A DNA stretch of 64,000 nucleotides from Histoplasma ohiense (lineage: Eukaryota > Ascomycota > Eurotiomycetes > Onygenales > Ajellomycetaceae). Where the stretch lies: contig JAEVHH010000005.1 of assembly GCA_017607445.1 (NCBI GenBank), positions 3,849,001 through 3,913,000 of the forward strand, written 5' to 3'. Shown here piece by piece: positions 35,128 through 47,900 of this stretch. Positions within the stretch are counted from its first letter, which is position 1; each line of letters opens with the position of its first letter. The notes below the pieces were generated by a model. That model did no database searches. It was not told the DNA's origin and saw nothing but the letters and a program-made list of their open reading frames with translations. The position numbers and the translations under genes are program-made.

Positions 35128-38100
35128 ATGGAACGCTCGTATCTCTTCTCAGCGGATCATGTCCTCTCCCACTTCAACGTCACGGAGCAGGCGGGCTTGT
35201 CGAGCCAGCAGGTCGTGACGGCGAGGGAGGCGTATGGGAGGAATGGTACGTCTGGTTCTTTTTCTTTTTCCCCTTTTCTTTTCATTTTTGACTCTTCTTC
35301 TTCTTCTCTTTATTAAGAGCTGGCATGATATGATCTGTGGGGGCTAATTTGTTGATCGAGTAAACAGCTCTCGCTGAAGAGCCGCCAACGCCCCTGTGGA
35401 AACTCGTGCTGGCCCAGTTTGAAGATCAGCTTGTCGTGATACTGCTTGGGTCTGCGGTCGTGTCGTTTGTACTGGCGCTGTTTGAGGGCGGGGATGACTG
35501 GACCGCCTTTGTGGATCCGCTGGTGGTATGTTTTACTTTCTCTCATCTCCCTTTCTATTTCGATCTATATCTGTTTATATTCCTTTCTCTTCGCTAGCCT
35601 ACGTTGGTTTTTACTTTACTTTGCGTGCGCAGGTTGTATTCAATGGCTGACCCTTGAATCAAAACTGCTTGTGAAAATTTATTACTATAGATCCTCACCA
35701 TCCTGGTCCTCAACGCAATCGTCGCGGTCTCGCAGGAAAGCAGTGCCGAAAAGGCCATCGCTGCCCTCCAAGAATACTCCGCAAATGAGGCAAAGGTCAT
35801 CCGCGACGGACAGGTGCAGCGCGTCAAGGCAGAGGAGCTGGTCCCCGGTGACATCGTGTCTGTTGCGGTGGGCGATCGCATCCCCGCCGACTGCCGTCTG
35901 CTCTCCATCCACAGCAACAGCTTCCGCGTCGACCAGGCTATCCTGACGGGGGAGAGCGAGAGTGTCTCGAAAAGCACCAGGGTCATCCAGGATGTGGCCG
36001 CCGTGAAGCAGGATCAAGTCAATATGCTCTTCTCCGGCACGACGGTGGTCATGGGTCACGCAACTGCCGTTGTCGCGCTGACGGGCTCCGCGACGGCGAT
36101 TGGCGATATCCACGAGAGCATCACGGCGCAGATATCCGAGCCGACGCCGCTGAAGCAGAAGCTGAATGACTTTGGCGATCTGTTGGCCAAGGTCATCACG
36201 GTGATCTGCGTGCTTGTGTGGCTTATCAATATCGAACATTTCAATGATCCGATGCACGGCAGTTGGGCCAAGGGCGCCATTTATTATTTGAAGATTGCCG
36301 TTTCACTGGGTGTTGCAGCTATTCCCGAGGGGTTGGCGGTGGTTATCACTACGTGTCTGGCCCTGGGGACGAGGAAGATGGCGGCCAAGAACGCCGTGGT
36401 TAGGTCATTGCCGTCCGTGGAGACTCTGGGGAGCTGCAGTGTGATCTGCTCCGATAAGACGGGCACGCTAACGACAAATCAGATGAGTGTGGAGAGGATT
36501 GTGTATCTCAATGAGGCCGGGAATGGGTTGGAGGAGATCAATGTTGAGGGCACCACGTTCGCGCCCCAAGGCAGCTTAAGGAAGAACGGCAAAGTGATGA
36601 GGGATTTGGCCATCTCGTCCTCTACCGTTTTACAGATGGCGGAGGTTCTGGCGCTCTGCAACGAGTCCTCGTTGTCCTACGATCAAAAGACTGGCGCATA
36701 CTCCAGCATCGGCGAACCCACCGAAGGCGCCTTACGCGTGCTCGTTGAGAAGATCGGAACAGACTCCGCGGCAGTAAACAAGAAGATTAGACAACTTCCT
36801 CCCTCTGAGAGACTTCACATGGCCAGCAGGTACTACGAAAACAGTCTCCCTCTGCAATGCAAATATGAATTCTCCCGCGACCGCAAGAGCATGTCCGTGC
36901 TCGCTGGTGACGGTGACCGACAGAAACTCCTCGTCAAGGGCGCCCCGGAGTCAATCCTGGAACGCTGCTCACACGCCGTCCTCGGCCCCAACGGCCACAA
37001 AGTGGCATTGACCAAGAAACACACCCAGCTGATCTCCCAGGAAGTCGTGGACTACGGCAACCGCGGCCTCCGCGTCATCGCCCTAGCCTCAGTCGACCAC
37101 GTTATTCCATCCCCGCTCTTCCACACTGCGGAATCAACCAAAGATTACGCCCAGCTGGAACAGAACATGACCCTCATCGGTCTCGTCGGCATGCTTGACC
37201 CCCCGCGCCCGGAAGTCGCCGCCTCGATCCGCAAATGCCGCGAGGCTGGTATTCGCGTCGTCGTCATCACCGGCGACAACAGAAACACTGCCGAAGCCAT
37301 CTGTCGCCAGATAGGCATCTTCGGCCCGCACGAGCAGAACCTCCAGGGCAGATCGTTCACGGGCAAGGAATTCGACGCCCTCAGCGACGCCGCCAAGATC
37401 GAAGCCGCCAAAAACGCCTCGCTTTTCTCGCGCACGGAGCCCTCGCATAAGTCCCAGCTGGTCGACATTCTGCAGGCGCAGGGCCACGTCGTGGCCATGA
37501 CGGGCGACGGCGTCAACGACGCGCCCGCGCTGAAGAAATCCGATATCGGCATCGCGATGGGCTCGGGCACGGACGTCGCCAAGCTCGCGGCCGACATGGT
37601 CCTGGCCGACAACAACTTCGCCACCATCGAGATCGCCGTCGAGGAGGGCAGGTCCATTTACAACAACACCCAGCAGTTCATCCGCTACCTAATCTCCTCG
37701 AATATCGGGGAGGTGGTGTCGATTTTCCTCACAGCCGCGCTCGGCATGCCCGAGGCGCTCATCCCCGTGCAGCTGCTGTGGGTTAATTTAGTCACGGATG
37801 GCCTACCCGCGACGGCGCTGTCGTTTAACCCGCCCGACCACGATGTGATGAAGAGGCCGCCGCGGAAACGCGGGGATCCGCTCGTGGGCGGCTGGTTGTT
37901 CTTTAGGTATATGGTGGTGGGTGTGTATGTGGGCGTTGCGACAGTGCTTGGGTATGCGTGGTGGTTTATGTATAATCCCGCGGGGCCGCAGATTACGTTT
38001 TGGCAGTTGGTGAGTACCCCTATATCTTCGGGCCTCCTCGCCCACAACCAAATCCCCCCTATCCCCCGGTTCCTATTTGTTATCTCCAATTTCTAACACT

Positions 38101-38574
38101 CAAATCACAACACAAAAGACACACTTCCACAAATGCCCCTCCCACTTCCCCTCCGTCGGCTGCGAGATGTTCACGAACGACATGTCCAAGTCCGCCTCGA
38201 CGATCTCCCTCTCCATCCTCGTCGTCATCGAAATGCTCAACGCCATCAACTCTCTCTCCGCCTCCGAGTCCCTCCTAACCTTCCCGCTGTGGAACAACAT
38301 GATGCTCGTCTACGCCGTCTCCCTATCCATGGCGCTCCACTTCGCCATCCTCTACGTGCCGTTCCTGCAGGGCCTGTTCTCGATCCTGCCACTTGATAAG
38401 ATGGAGTGGGTGGCTGTGCTGGCCTTCTCGGCGCCCGTAGTAGTTATTGATGAGGTCTTGAAGTTTTTGGATCGGAGGTTTTATGGTGGGCGTGCGGAGA
38501 TTGGTGGGGATGCTCTCTCCTCATCGTCAGCGGGGCAGTATCAGAATGGCGTGGCGAAGAGGAAGGGTGCGTGA
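35128..38574 (+). CDS. srcA: SERCA-type Ca2+-transporting P-type ATPase
   Basis: Four exons (35,128-35,245; 35,368-35,525; 35,691-38,009; 38,119-38,574) give about 1,016 aa, the normal SERCA length. The N-terminal cation-ATPase region contains the FSADHVL-like start, the actuator motif Thr-Gly-Glu-Ser lies near residue 178, Pro-Glu-Gly-Leu in TM4 near 303, the phosphorylation motif Asp-Lys-Thr-Gly-Thr near 347 and the hinge Thr-Gly-Asp-Gly-Val-Asn-Asp near 696. Ten membrane spans are expected. It pumps cytosolic Ca2+ into the ER using ATP. Splice phases agree at all three junctions. The C-terminal tail ends Lys-Arg-Lys-Gly-Ala, a basic end that could act in ER retrieval. Confidence 0.95.
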
Positions 38575-39517
38575 GAGGGGTGGGAATGTGGTGATCTCGC
38601 CGATTATCTTTTTAGTGTGTATTTTGTGTGAGAGGACGAAGGGGCGGACCGCCTGAGGAGAAAGGATGGAAAAAAGGGGGGAAAGGAAAAAGAGAAAGGA
38701 GAAGGAGAGAAAAAAAAAAGATACTCGTGCGTCCCTTTGATTTTTTTTTTTTTTTATTTTATCTGATTGATTTTCTTGTTTGTATTTTTCTACGCTTATA
38801 CATATTTCTGGTTTGGTTTTATTCTCACTCACAAAATGTGTTCGTGGTTTTTTTTTTTTTTTAATTTCATTTTATTTCATTTTCCGTTTTTCGGTTTTCA
38901 ATTTATCCATTTTATAATTTTGCTTCCTTTGAGATGTTTTCATCTGCTTCTTTCTTAGAAGTATTGTTGATTCCGTCCATGCATTTTCCCATCCCATTCC
39001 TTTCCTTTCCTATCTCTCTCTCCTTCTTTCATATGCTTGTAAACCACCAATGTTTAAAATTAAAATATCCTGCACATATTACATAGAGAATAGAAAAAGA
39101 CCGATGCGTCACCAGAGACGGGAACAAAAAGAAAGGGGGCAAAGGGATGGGGGCGGGGGGTAGTGGGGTGGTAGAGGGGATGTGAGGGGTAGGTAGGGTG
39201 CTTTCTTGTTCCATGTACAGTACATTATATTCCATCTGTTTGTTTTTATTTAAATACTAATACTGCTTCTTAACTACATCGTGAATTCTGTTTCTTGCTG
39301 GTTGGATGGATATCTAGACGATGATAGCCTTCCAAATGGTGCGCTTGTAGCTTTCAGGGGATGAATGAGAGAGAGGGGGGGCGGCGCATGTAAATGCAAA
39401 AAAATGCATGAAGCCTAGCGCAAGGCCTAGCACTGGCTCGGCTGTTGTAAAGGAAGGGATGGGAAGGGGAGGCCTTAGTTCGGTGGTTGTGTGCGTCACC
39501 TTGCACTGCTTTATCTG

Positions 39518-39565
<48 letters not shown>

Positions 39566-40283
39566 CTTTTATTTTCTTTTCCTTTGACTTTCTGGTTTTC
39601 GGCTTATAATCATTGATCAGTAATGGCCTATTACAGCCTACTGAGTTAGGGCCACCCAGTAGGTAGTTTAGTGGATATCTATATGCTAGATATTAGGCTA
39701 CTCAACCAATTTGAAGCCTACCAGATTTACATGAGAGTGTACTTGTAAATATAAAATAATATACCAGCGTGAGAAAGAACTTTTGACGCGGCCCTCTGTA
39801 TTTCACGGTCGGATATTTTATGTTAAGTAGTTTCATTGAGATCATGTTCGAAGGGGTGAAATTTGAGGTATATGAAATGAATCGCTTGTTGCATCTCAAT
39901 TACTTTGGTTGAATGTATGTCGTACTGTCTGAGAGTGGTTATAGAGGGATGTAGAGAGAAGAGAGACGTAAAATTTCAGCGGAAAGAAACCAAGGATCGG
40001 AATTGAATAGGAGGTTGAGGGATAGAGTAATTTTCATTTTTTGATTTCTTTTAAATTTTTGAGATTTTACTCATGGTTTTTGCCTCCAATAAATAGGTTT
40101 TACACACAGCTGGGAATAGGGTAGGCTAATTACGAGCCCGAGGCCGATTTCCACCGGCTCAGAAGTATACAGGTGCAGTAGGAACGACCCATCGTCATAC
40201 TTCCTAAACACCACAGCAATCTCCGCGCGCCAGTAATTGCCATCCTTAAAATCCGAAATGAAAATATCCATCAGCTTATAGGC
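38575..40283. other. Intergenic between the two convergent genes
   Basis: Contains poly-A and poly-T runs near 38,710 and 38,740, a (CT)n microsatellite of about 43 bases at 39,520-39,562, and an AT-rich part at 39,600-39,900 with small inverted repeats such as CCTACTG..CAGTAGG (about 39,637-39,663). A 66-codon minus-strand frame at 40,071-40,271 lies within the likely 3' UTR of SNU13 and has no recognised domain. Confidence 0.5.
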
Positions 40284-40854
40284 TTAAATCATCAACCTCT
40301 CCACATTCACCTTCAAGGTCTGAATCTGCGCATTCAGATCGCTGGCTTCGTTGGTGGTAATGCTGGCCGCGATGACAGCACGGCTGACACCGCATGCACG
40401 GCCTAGGGCCATTTTACTGGGCACGTATACGTACGGCACGTTCTTATCCTCAGCGAGGAGCGGCAGGTGAAGAAGAATCGCCAATGGGGTAGTGTCTATT
40501 CACAACGAAGGGCAAACAGTTAGCTGGGGGGACCAGCACACAATGAAACATATGCTCTGGCGGTGGTTGTAATGTAAATTGACTCGGCGGATGTGACGTA
40601 GTTCTTACCAGCAGCGAGAATCACAATCTCGGAGGTGCCGCGGTTCAGGGTCTTGGTGGCTTCGTTGGCGCCCTTCTTCAACTGGCGGTAGTGAGAGGCT
40701 TGCTGGACAAGGTCCAGAATGGTCTGGGTCATGGCTTGGTCGGCAAGGGGCCAAGCTGGCGGTTTTTTCCCGTAGATGTTAGCTGCGACATATTCTTCAG
40801 AACGATTGTGGAGCTTGCTTTCAAGTGCGTACCTGCGTTAGTCATGTCAGACAT
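40284..40854 (-). CDS. snu13: Snu13 / 15.5K RNA-binding protein (L7Ae family)
   Basis: Three exons on the minus strand (40,833-40,854; 40,609-40,755; 40,284-40,495) give 126 aa, the exact family length. It carries the KKGANEATKTLNRG-type L7Ae RNA-binding motif and the VPSKMALGRACGVSR-type loop. Snu13 binds kink-turns in U4 snRNA and in box C/D snoRNAs, so it acts in both the spliceosome and rRNA modification in the nucleus. The first exon has only 22 nt and two ATGs (first and fourth codon). Introns have GT..AG ends and phases agree. Confidence 0.95.
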
Positions 40855-42363
40855 GATGATGGTCGATATCCTCTCGCGTGGGAAAGACAAGGGAGGGGGC
40901 GATGAATAGACAAGCGGTTTATTGAAGGGTTCACGGCCGGTAGCACTTGCGCTGTTGGGTGGCTCGCCCTTTGTACGTGTGAGGAAGTGAGGTCTGAGAG
41001 TGGAAGATTGATCATCAAAATACTCTGGTGCGATGTTGAGAAATCTCCGGCGGGCGGCTTTGGTGACGGGCCGAATGTTTATCCGGAGACCGACGGATCG
41101 GGACTAGCGGAAACCTTAAAAGCTTATTTCGACTCCTCACCCTGGTTTTGGCTTTCCTTGGCTCTGCGTCATCGGGAACTGATCGCAAGTTCAAGTTTTT
41201 ATTTTCAGACAAGTTCAATGGTGATTTCATCGAGCCGGGGCTTCTGCAGAGCATGGACGGTAATCCTCTAATACTTGCACTGGCTCCATACACTTGGGCA
41301 GTGGGGGCCACCGTGTGTGGATGGAGGTAATTCCACGCCTTGAGGGTAAACACCCTCAAGCAATTTACCTCGTCAGAAAGAGGTGAGCCTTTGACGCCGC
41401 GACCCTGAAAGGATTGCTCGCCACATCTCTAGCGTTTAGAGTGAAATTATCTGTTTCTGATCTAACTCAGCTCCTCATTATTCTGTTTCTCAAACTTTAT
41501 ACAACTGCGATGAACTTTTAACACTCGACGACGCGATGTGCTACAAGAAAAAGAGAGGGATGAACACTGAGTCATGATAATTGTCGAAATGATAATGCAT
41601 CTAAATTCATGGCTAAGATGTGTCTCATTTCATGGCTTGTATCAATGATATCAACGGTACAGTCACACAGATTTTCCCTTGGCTCTAGTTCAGGATGTTA
41701 AGGGTGATATCGAATCTCTTTTTTACCCTCACAATCAGAGCGTGTGGGCACCGTTGGAGATAAGTGATAGAACATCATTATTAGCTTATACAATGCCTAA
41801 CTCCTTATTGAGTATGTCGGACTAAAGAGTCCTTCAATCAAGGAAAACCATGCTCTAGATGTCCACAGCTGGGCTAAAAATCCAGCGCTCAGGGATGGAG
41901 CATCAATCAGAGTTCAGTTGCTGGTCTCTGCCTCTGGTCTATCTTACATATCCTAAATGCCTTTAGAGGTTTTGGTCAACGCCATAGCGGATGGAATTCC
42001 GGTACTGTCAGGTTTGGTTCGACATCCTAGATGGCCAAAACAGCTGTGAAGTTGAATTCCTAAATTTTTCATATTGAGTCATCTAAAGCTCAATTCTTCC
42101 ACTCTGCATCGTAACTTATTCATTTCTCTTGTTTCTTCCCAACGACCTTGCTCTCTCCATGTTGTTCCCGAAAGACTGCCAGCCTGCACCTAAATGCCGA
42201 GAACAAAGACTGCATGCATGCCTGGCTCTGATATTGACAAAAGTTGCAACTGACCGTGGGCGGCCCTATAAACAGGCGTCTGATGTTGCAAGAGAAGAAA
42301 CCCAATGACTTATGCCTCTCTCTCTCTGTGGTGTGCATACGCGTTGAGTATCATCTTTCCCCA
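40855..42363. other. Intergenic, between SNU13 and the toxin-like gene
   Basis: About 1.5 kb. No ORF with coding character was found on either strand; the longest (41,015-41,359, minus) has no recognisable motif. No immunity-type gene could be identified here. Confidence 0.45.
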
Positions 42364-44303
42364 CTACGGAGCTTTCGACACCATCTGTGTTGCATGTGGG
42401 ACAAGCTCCTTTGCTACTGCATCCAAGTCCGTTTTGTGCATTGGCACAGCTAATGCTTCAAATTTAAAGCCAGCAGCTTTGGCTTCAGCTTCCACTAAGC
42501 TGATTCTTATTCCCTGTGGAAGGATTCCAAAGAACTTTGTGTTGGTCGGACTTATTCGAACGGCTGTATTTACCTCACCGATGTAAATCTTGGTCAACGG
42601 CTTTCCGGCGTTTCGACTAAGCCGCTCAAGATCCCGTTGCAGTTGACCACTGTCTTTGGTTTTGAGAAGCTGCGAAATCATTTATCCCGTCAGAACATAT
42701 TCCAGTTGTGTCTTACAAGGGTTGAGCATTATTTATTTACCTGTTTTTCAAAGTCAGCCACCGTCTTAGAAAAAGGCTGCTTGTTGTTTCGTGCGATCGT
42801 TCTTGCATTTAACCAAAAATCTTTAGCCGCTGCCTTGATTTCGAGGAGGCTATCTTGACTCATTTTCGCGACTCTCGTCGTCGTCACGGTCAACTCTCTG
42901 GCACCCTTTCTTCCCGCCTTCGCTTCGAAGATTGCCAAGATATTGAACACCTGCTTATCCGTGTATCCGAGCATGCCGTCCGTAATTTGTCGCCCTGAGG
43001 CGTCCATAATCGAATAGCCAGGGACAAACTCCAAAGTTTTTCCTTTGGGCACTTTTACTCCCAACGCAAATCCAGCATGTCGTTCCCTCAGCATAGGAAT
43101 TATATGTGACTCTGCCAGCTCTTCAAGCAATTGTCCTTTGATGTGATCTACATTGGGGCCTTTTCTGAGGATCCTGTCCACGGCGATTTCGTCCAACTTG
43201 TCCAGGATTGGGTATCTCTTAGAAAGTGTTTGCCAAAGGACTTTGGTTTCTGGTGCCACCACATTGGGAATGGCGACGGGCGAAGTAACCACAGCTTTCA
43301 CAGCAGCCGCAGCTTCCTGGGCAATTTTTCCTTCAACTCGACCGAGCGTCGCTAGAGATTCCTCCCCAGCCTCTATTGATCGAATTACCGCTTGTTTTTC
43401 GCTAGCTCGTGCAGAGGCGTTCATAACTTTCCCCCACGAGGCCGCATCTTTTCCATAGAGTTTGACGAGTCGTGATTCTGTGTAGAGTGCCCTACCCCCT
43501 TTAACCATTCTGCCAGCGATGGGTAAAAGAATAGAAGCGGCAAGAATGGCTTGTTCAACAGGGCTCAGGTCGTAGCCGAATAAATCGCGCCCTGTCCATA
43601 CTTCATACAATGCTATCGCGTTTCCTAAAAACGGCACCAAAGATAGCGTGATTTCGATGGCTGTAACAGCTGTCGGGCGGTCGATGGTGCCCTGGGTTTG
43701 CGTCTTGGTTGTCGGCAAACGGGGAATTAGGTTTAGGAGGACAACCACGTCCGGCCGCTCACTTAAAAAATCGTGCATGGCAGATTCAGAAGATTGATCC
43801 AGCAGTTTCTGGGTGACAACCTGCTTCTGGAACCAAGCCTGAAACTCATCTCTGATTGCCGCCGTCAGCCTGGGGATCAGCGGGTTCGATTCCCAGATGG
43901 ACGTCACGCCTGTATACTCATTCTTATACCATACAAAGAATTCATATTTGGAACGAGCCCAAGCGTTTGCGAATACGTAGTGCTCCGCGTCCTTCCTTTT
44001 ATGACTGCTCAATCGATCATAGCTCGTCGTTTCGTATGCCACCTTCTCTGCGGCTGCATTTGTTGCGTTCTCGTACCACATTGACATCTTTTTCATTTTG
44101 GCCTGCAATGATGCGGCCATTCCACCATACGTTCCGACAACCTGCGGCCGTGCTGTTGTCCATTGTTCGTTCATGATTTCTACCCGCTCTCGGGCGATGC
44201 CAATTTGCGTGGTGTTCGTGGTGGCATCGGTGAGGAGTTTAGTCAGGTCGTTTTTCGCCTCTTGCAGTATACTCTGAAGCTCTGCTTCTGTGATCCGCTC
44301 CAT
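42364..44303 (-). CDS. Pretoxin-TG / PD-(D/E)XK nuclease-like protein (polymorphic-toxin architecture)
   Basis: Two exons (42,741-44,303 and 42,364-42,669, intron gtaaat..cgcag, phase 0) give 622 aa. Residues 1-180 are helical and charged, with no signal peptide. Residues about 210-275 hold a hydrophobic segment with Leu-Val-Pro-Phe-Leu-Gly-Asn-Ala, Trp-Thr-Gly-Arg-Asp (Thr-Gly at 237-238) and Leu-Leu-Pro-Ile-Ala-Gly, which fits the pretoxin-TG domain that precedes the toxin module in bacterial polymorphic toxins. Residues about 380-470 carry Glu394/395, Asp442 and Glu460-Ala-Lys462, a PD-(D/E)XK nuclease signature. A further 100 aa in exon 2 completes the module. The intron shows it is a genuine fungal gene. 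Both domain calls rest on motif reading. The activity and target are unknown. It faces the large gene at 44,993. Confidence 0.65.
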
Positions 44304-44992
44304 GATGCTTTATCGCGATGTCACAAATAGATACCTTGATGGGCTACAGTGATTTTATCCAGGATGGTTTTGAAAAACATTGGGTTTCCAGAGAGGCAGG
44401 ATCTCTTCATTATGCTGAGGAACTGATGGATCTGGTGACTTTTTTTTCTTTGTTTTCTTTTCTTCCCTCTCATTTTCTTTTTCGTTTTCCATCCCGTCGT
44501 GAGCTATGCAAGGTGCCAGGGTTGTGGTGGCATCATGGGTTTTCGCGAGCCGTTGAGTCTGGATGAGTCTACGCGGCTTAAAATTTAAGTTTTGATGACC
44601 CCAAACCCTATCAAATGATCATCCTATTCAGCAATCTGCAGCTGAGTACGCCACTTTGTCCATTGCCAAGGTCTGAGCCTCGTTAACTTTGAACGCCTTC
44701 TAGCATTCGTGATCGATCCATCAATTCCATCAGTCTCACTTTATGCTTTCGGCAATGCATCCTCTGGAAAATGACTGGGTGTTGCCTACAGAGCCTTGTG
44801 AAACGGGCCGCGAGGTTCCCGTGATGCTATCAGCGCTGGAGATTGGGGGAAGGGGCTTTTGTCACAGTATTATTTAAAGTGCGGATGAATTGCCATTTCA
44901 TCAGGCATCACGAATGGGTTAAAACTCATTTTCTTCCCTTAGCTCCCTTTTTGACAGGCCATTTTGATCTTCAGGAGAAATCCTCTGCAACC
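44304..44992. promoter_or_regulatory. Divergent promoter region of the toxin-like pair
   Basis: 689 bases separate the two start codons. A TATTTAAA box at about 44,870 lies some 120 bases before the plus-strand ATG and is followed by CT-rich sequence (44,930-44,950). The side next to the minus-strand gene has a TTTCTTTT-rich tract at 44,450-44,485. Shared control is plausible from the arrangement but not shown. Confidence 0.4.
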
Positions 44993-47900
44993 ATGGCTGA
45001 ACCGCTGTTCAATTTCCTCTTGATACGACGTTAGTATTCGTACCCCCTGAGAGAAGATAAGAAAAGGAAAAAGAAAATACAAAGAGAGCCATTACTGACC
45101 TTCCCCACTCCGCAGCTCATGTATCACAGGATGCTCGCAAACCAAGCATTCCATTGTTGCAAAATTCCCCTTTCCAAAAGGAACTTTTGGATGCTCTCAA
45201 AACACAATCCCCAAGAACTGACGCATTGAAAGTTGTCAAAAAATTCGTCATCAGTAATGAATTCATTGCTGACCCTACAGGGACGGATTTTCAAAAGAAA
45301 CTGCGCCAATTTAAAGTTCTGGTTGATGAAGCTAGCAGTGTCAGTAATGATTTAAAATATACTGTAGTCCTTGAATTGGCAAAGCGCGCATTTGGAATAA
45401 CAGCATCAGAGCTGGTTAAGGGCGGGGAGTTCGGTACTCTCCTTCAGAATCTCCGTGATTCAGTTGTGGCAATCAAATACGACCAGGTAATGACTATTCC
45501 TTGTCCAAATTTTTTTTTTTTTTTTTTTTTTTTTTGCCGTCCTCCAGCTTCAAATATGACTTTTGTTTGCCCGACTTTCAAATTAACGTTATTTCTCAAG
45601 TCGGAGCACTCAAAACCGGTCGAAGATCTTGTCAACCAGATCCGTGATCTCGAGCTCATCGAAAAAGCAGTGCAGCTGGAAAAAGATGTACCACCAGCTG
45701 TGTCAAGCGACAGTGCAAGCGAGTTCAAAGGTCCTGTAACTGAGTCCACTGAAACTACTGCTGCCGCGGGACCCCCTGAATGGAGTGAAAACACTGCCTA
45801 TAAGGTTGGCGATCAAGTCTCGTACGATGGCCATGTGTATGTTTGCATCCAAGCGCATACCACTGTCATTGGATGGGAACCTCCCAAAACCCCGGCTCTA
45901 TGGGTGCGCGTGAGCAGACCCAATCCAGATGGGGATCCCATCCCACCAACAGATGAGAGTACCAACCTCTTCGGGTATCGACAACGATCATTGCTGCTTC
46001 CGACTGAAACTCAATTAAAATCGGTACTCTCGGAGCCAGATGGCAACAACGATGATCCCACTGATGACACCGAAAAAGAGGCAGATCGCCTTCTCAGCCT
46101 CCACAATCAGCTCTTCCGAGCTGTGAAGGAGCTGACGGCAATGGATCCGCGGAATTTCCAAATTCCCGTACAGGATCCCCACGACGGATTCACCCCTGAT
46201 ATAAAATACTCAGCGATATCCTTACTGAAAAGCCGACTTGACTTGCAAGCAGTATTACGGGGCATTAATGTTGACCAGTTCCGAGCTGCCGCTGCGCGAT
46301 CCGGCACTACACCTCCTCCTGATGCACCAAAAATTTCAGCAGCAACCGCTGATCCTGTTGTTGCAGCGGACCCGCTGCAGTTACAAGACGGAGCAGGAGC
46401 AACCTCCGCTTTGGGTCTTACTCGCGAGCTTCTTACCGCCGGAGCCGGCTTGCGAGGTGTAGGGAAATTTATACCTTTTTCGGCAAGGCAAAACGCGTTG
46501 AAACTTCAAACGGGTGTGGTTTTGTCCGAGAATACAGCCGCTCTTCTACAGAAGGAGGGGATTGAACCAGACGCGGTGCCATTACCTGGTATTTCCCCAA
46601 TAATCATATATCATCTGAAGTGTAGCTGACGTTTCCGCTACTAGATATTGTCCAGAATTTGCGTCAGAAGATGCGCGAAGCTGAGAGAGATTTGAAATCG
46701 TTAGCGCCCACTTTTGAGGATATACAAATTACTCGAGTCGGCAATACATTGGTGAGCGTGAGGACACCTCGGCCTAGCAAGTACAGCCAGTTCCTCACCG
46801 GAATCAATTTTGGGCGGCTTGTTCCTAAACTTCCCTTGCTCCCACCTCCAGACCCAAGGGTTCCCCACACTATTGGCAAAGTGAACAAAATTGGTGTCGG
46901 GGATCTCCTTGTAGTGAGGCAGCAGTTGATCGGTTATGAAGGCGCCGATATCGCTCATATTGAAAATGTGTTGAAGGGCGAATCAAAGAGCCGTGAACAT
47001 GTCCGGACTGACAGAACAGAGACTGTGACAAGCCTCGAGACTGAGACCACCCAAGAAGATACTCGAGAGTTAGCTTCAACAACTCGTTTTGAGATGGGCC
47101 AGGAGACTCAAAAGCAAATTCAGGAGGCCTATGAGCTCAAAGGGGGCGTCCAGGTCACAGCGAAATACGGCCCTGCGGTGGAAGTGTCCGCGAATGTTGA
47201 GGGCGGGTTCAATCGATCCAAGGAGGAATCTACCAAGACGGCAACGAAGGTAGGTAAACTAAATGACATTTCTTATGCACATCCTTAGTTTCCCATGGGC
47301 ACATTTGGGACTAACTTTCATCCAGTTCTCACAGGACGTTACGGAGAAAGCGGTCAAAAAAATCACAGAACGAGTGCTCCAGAAGACAACTACTACAACA
47401 ACTGTGAGTGTTGGGGGTCAATTGCTTAGGACATACTGGACTAGTTTTCTGACGCGTTCTCGTAGTCTGAAGTCGTGGAGAAGAACTCCCATGGTATCGA
47501 TAATACTACCGGCAATGTGAATATATCTGGCGTTTACCAGTGGGTGAATAAGGTGTAAGTAATACCCAAGTAGCCCTTACATTTCCAATTAGCGAAATTA
47601 GCGAGTGTAACTTGTCTTAACTTCAAACTATAGATATGAAGCCCAGGTTTTCAATTATGGGTTGCGCACCCTGTTGTGAGTATCCCTTCCTGTCTGGTTT
47701 CCAAAGACGCACATGTTCACGAAATAATCAGTGATTTTATGGTTCCCGAGCCAGCTGCATGGGTAATTAACACCATGACGAAAGCCGCGGAAACCAAAAC
47801 GATGCTGGAAAAACCGCAAAAGTTCGACTTGGAGCCTTCCCAAATTTCAGAAGAAGGTGAGGACAATTATGGCCATTGGGTTAAAGTGTACGAAGCAACC

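Noticed and set aside
40071..40271. 66-codon minus-strand ORF after SNU13
   Set aside because: It lies directly behind the SNU13 stop in the likely 3' UTR and shows no motif.
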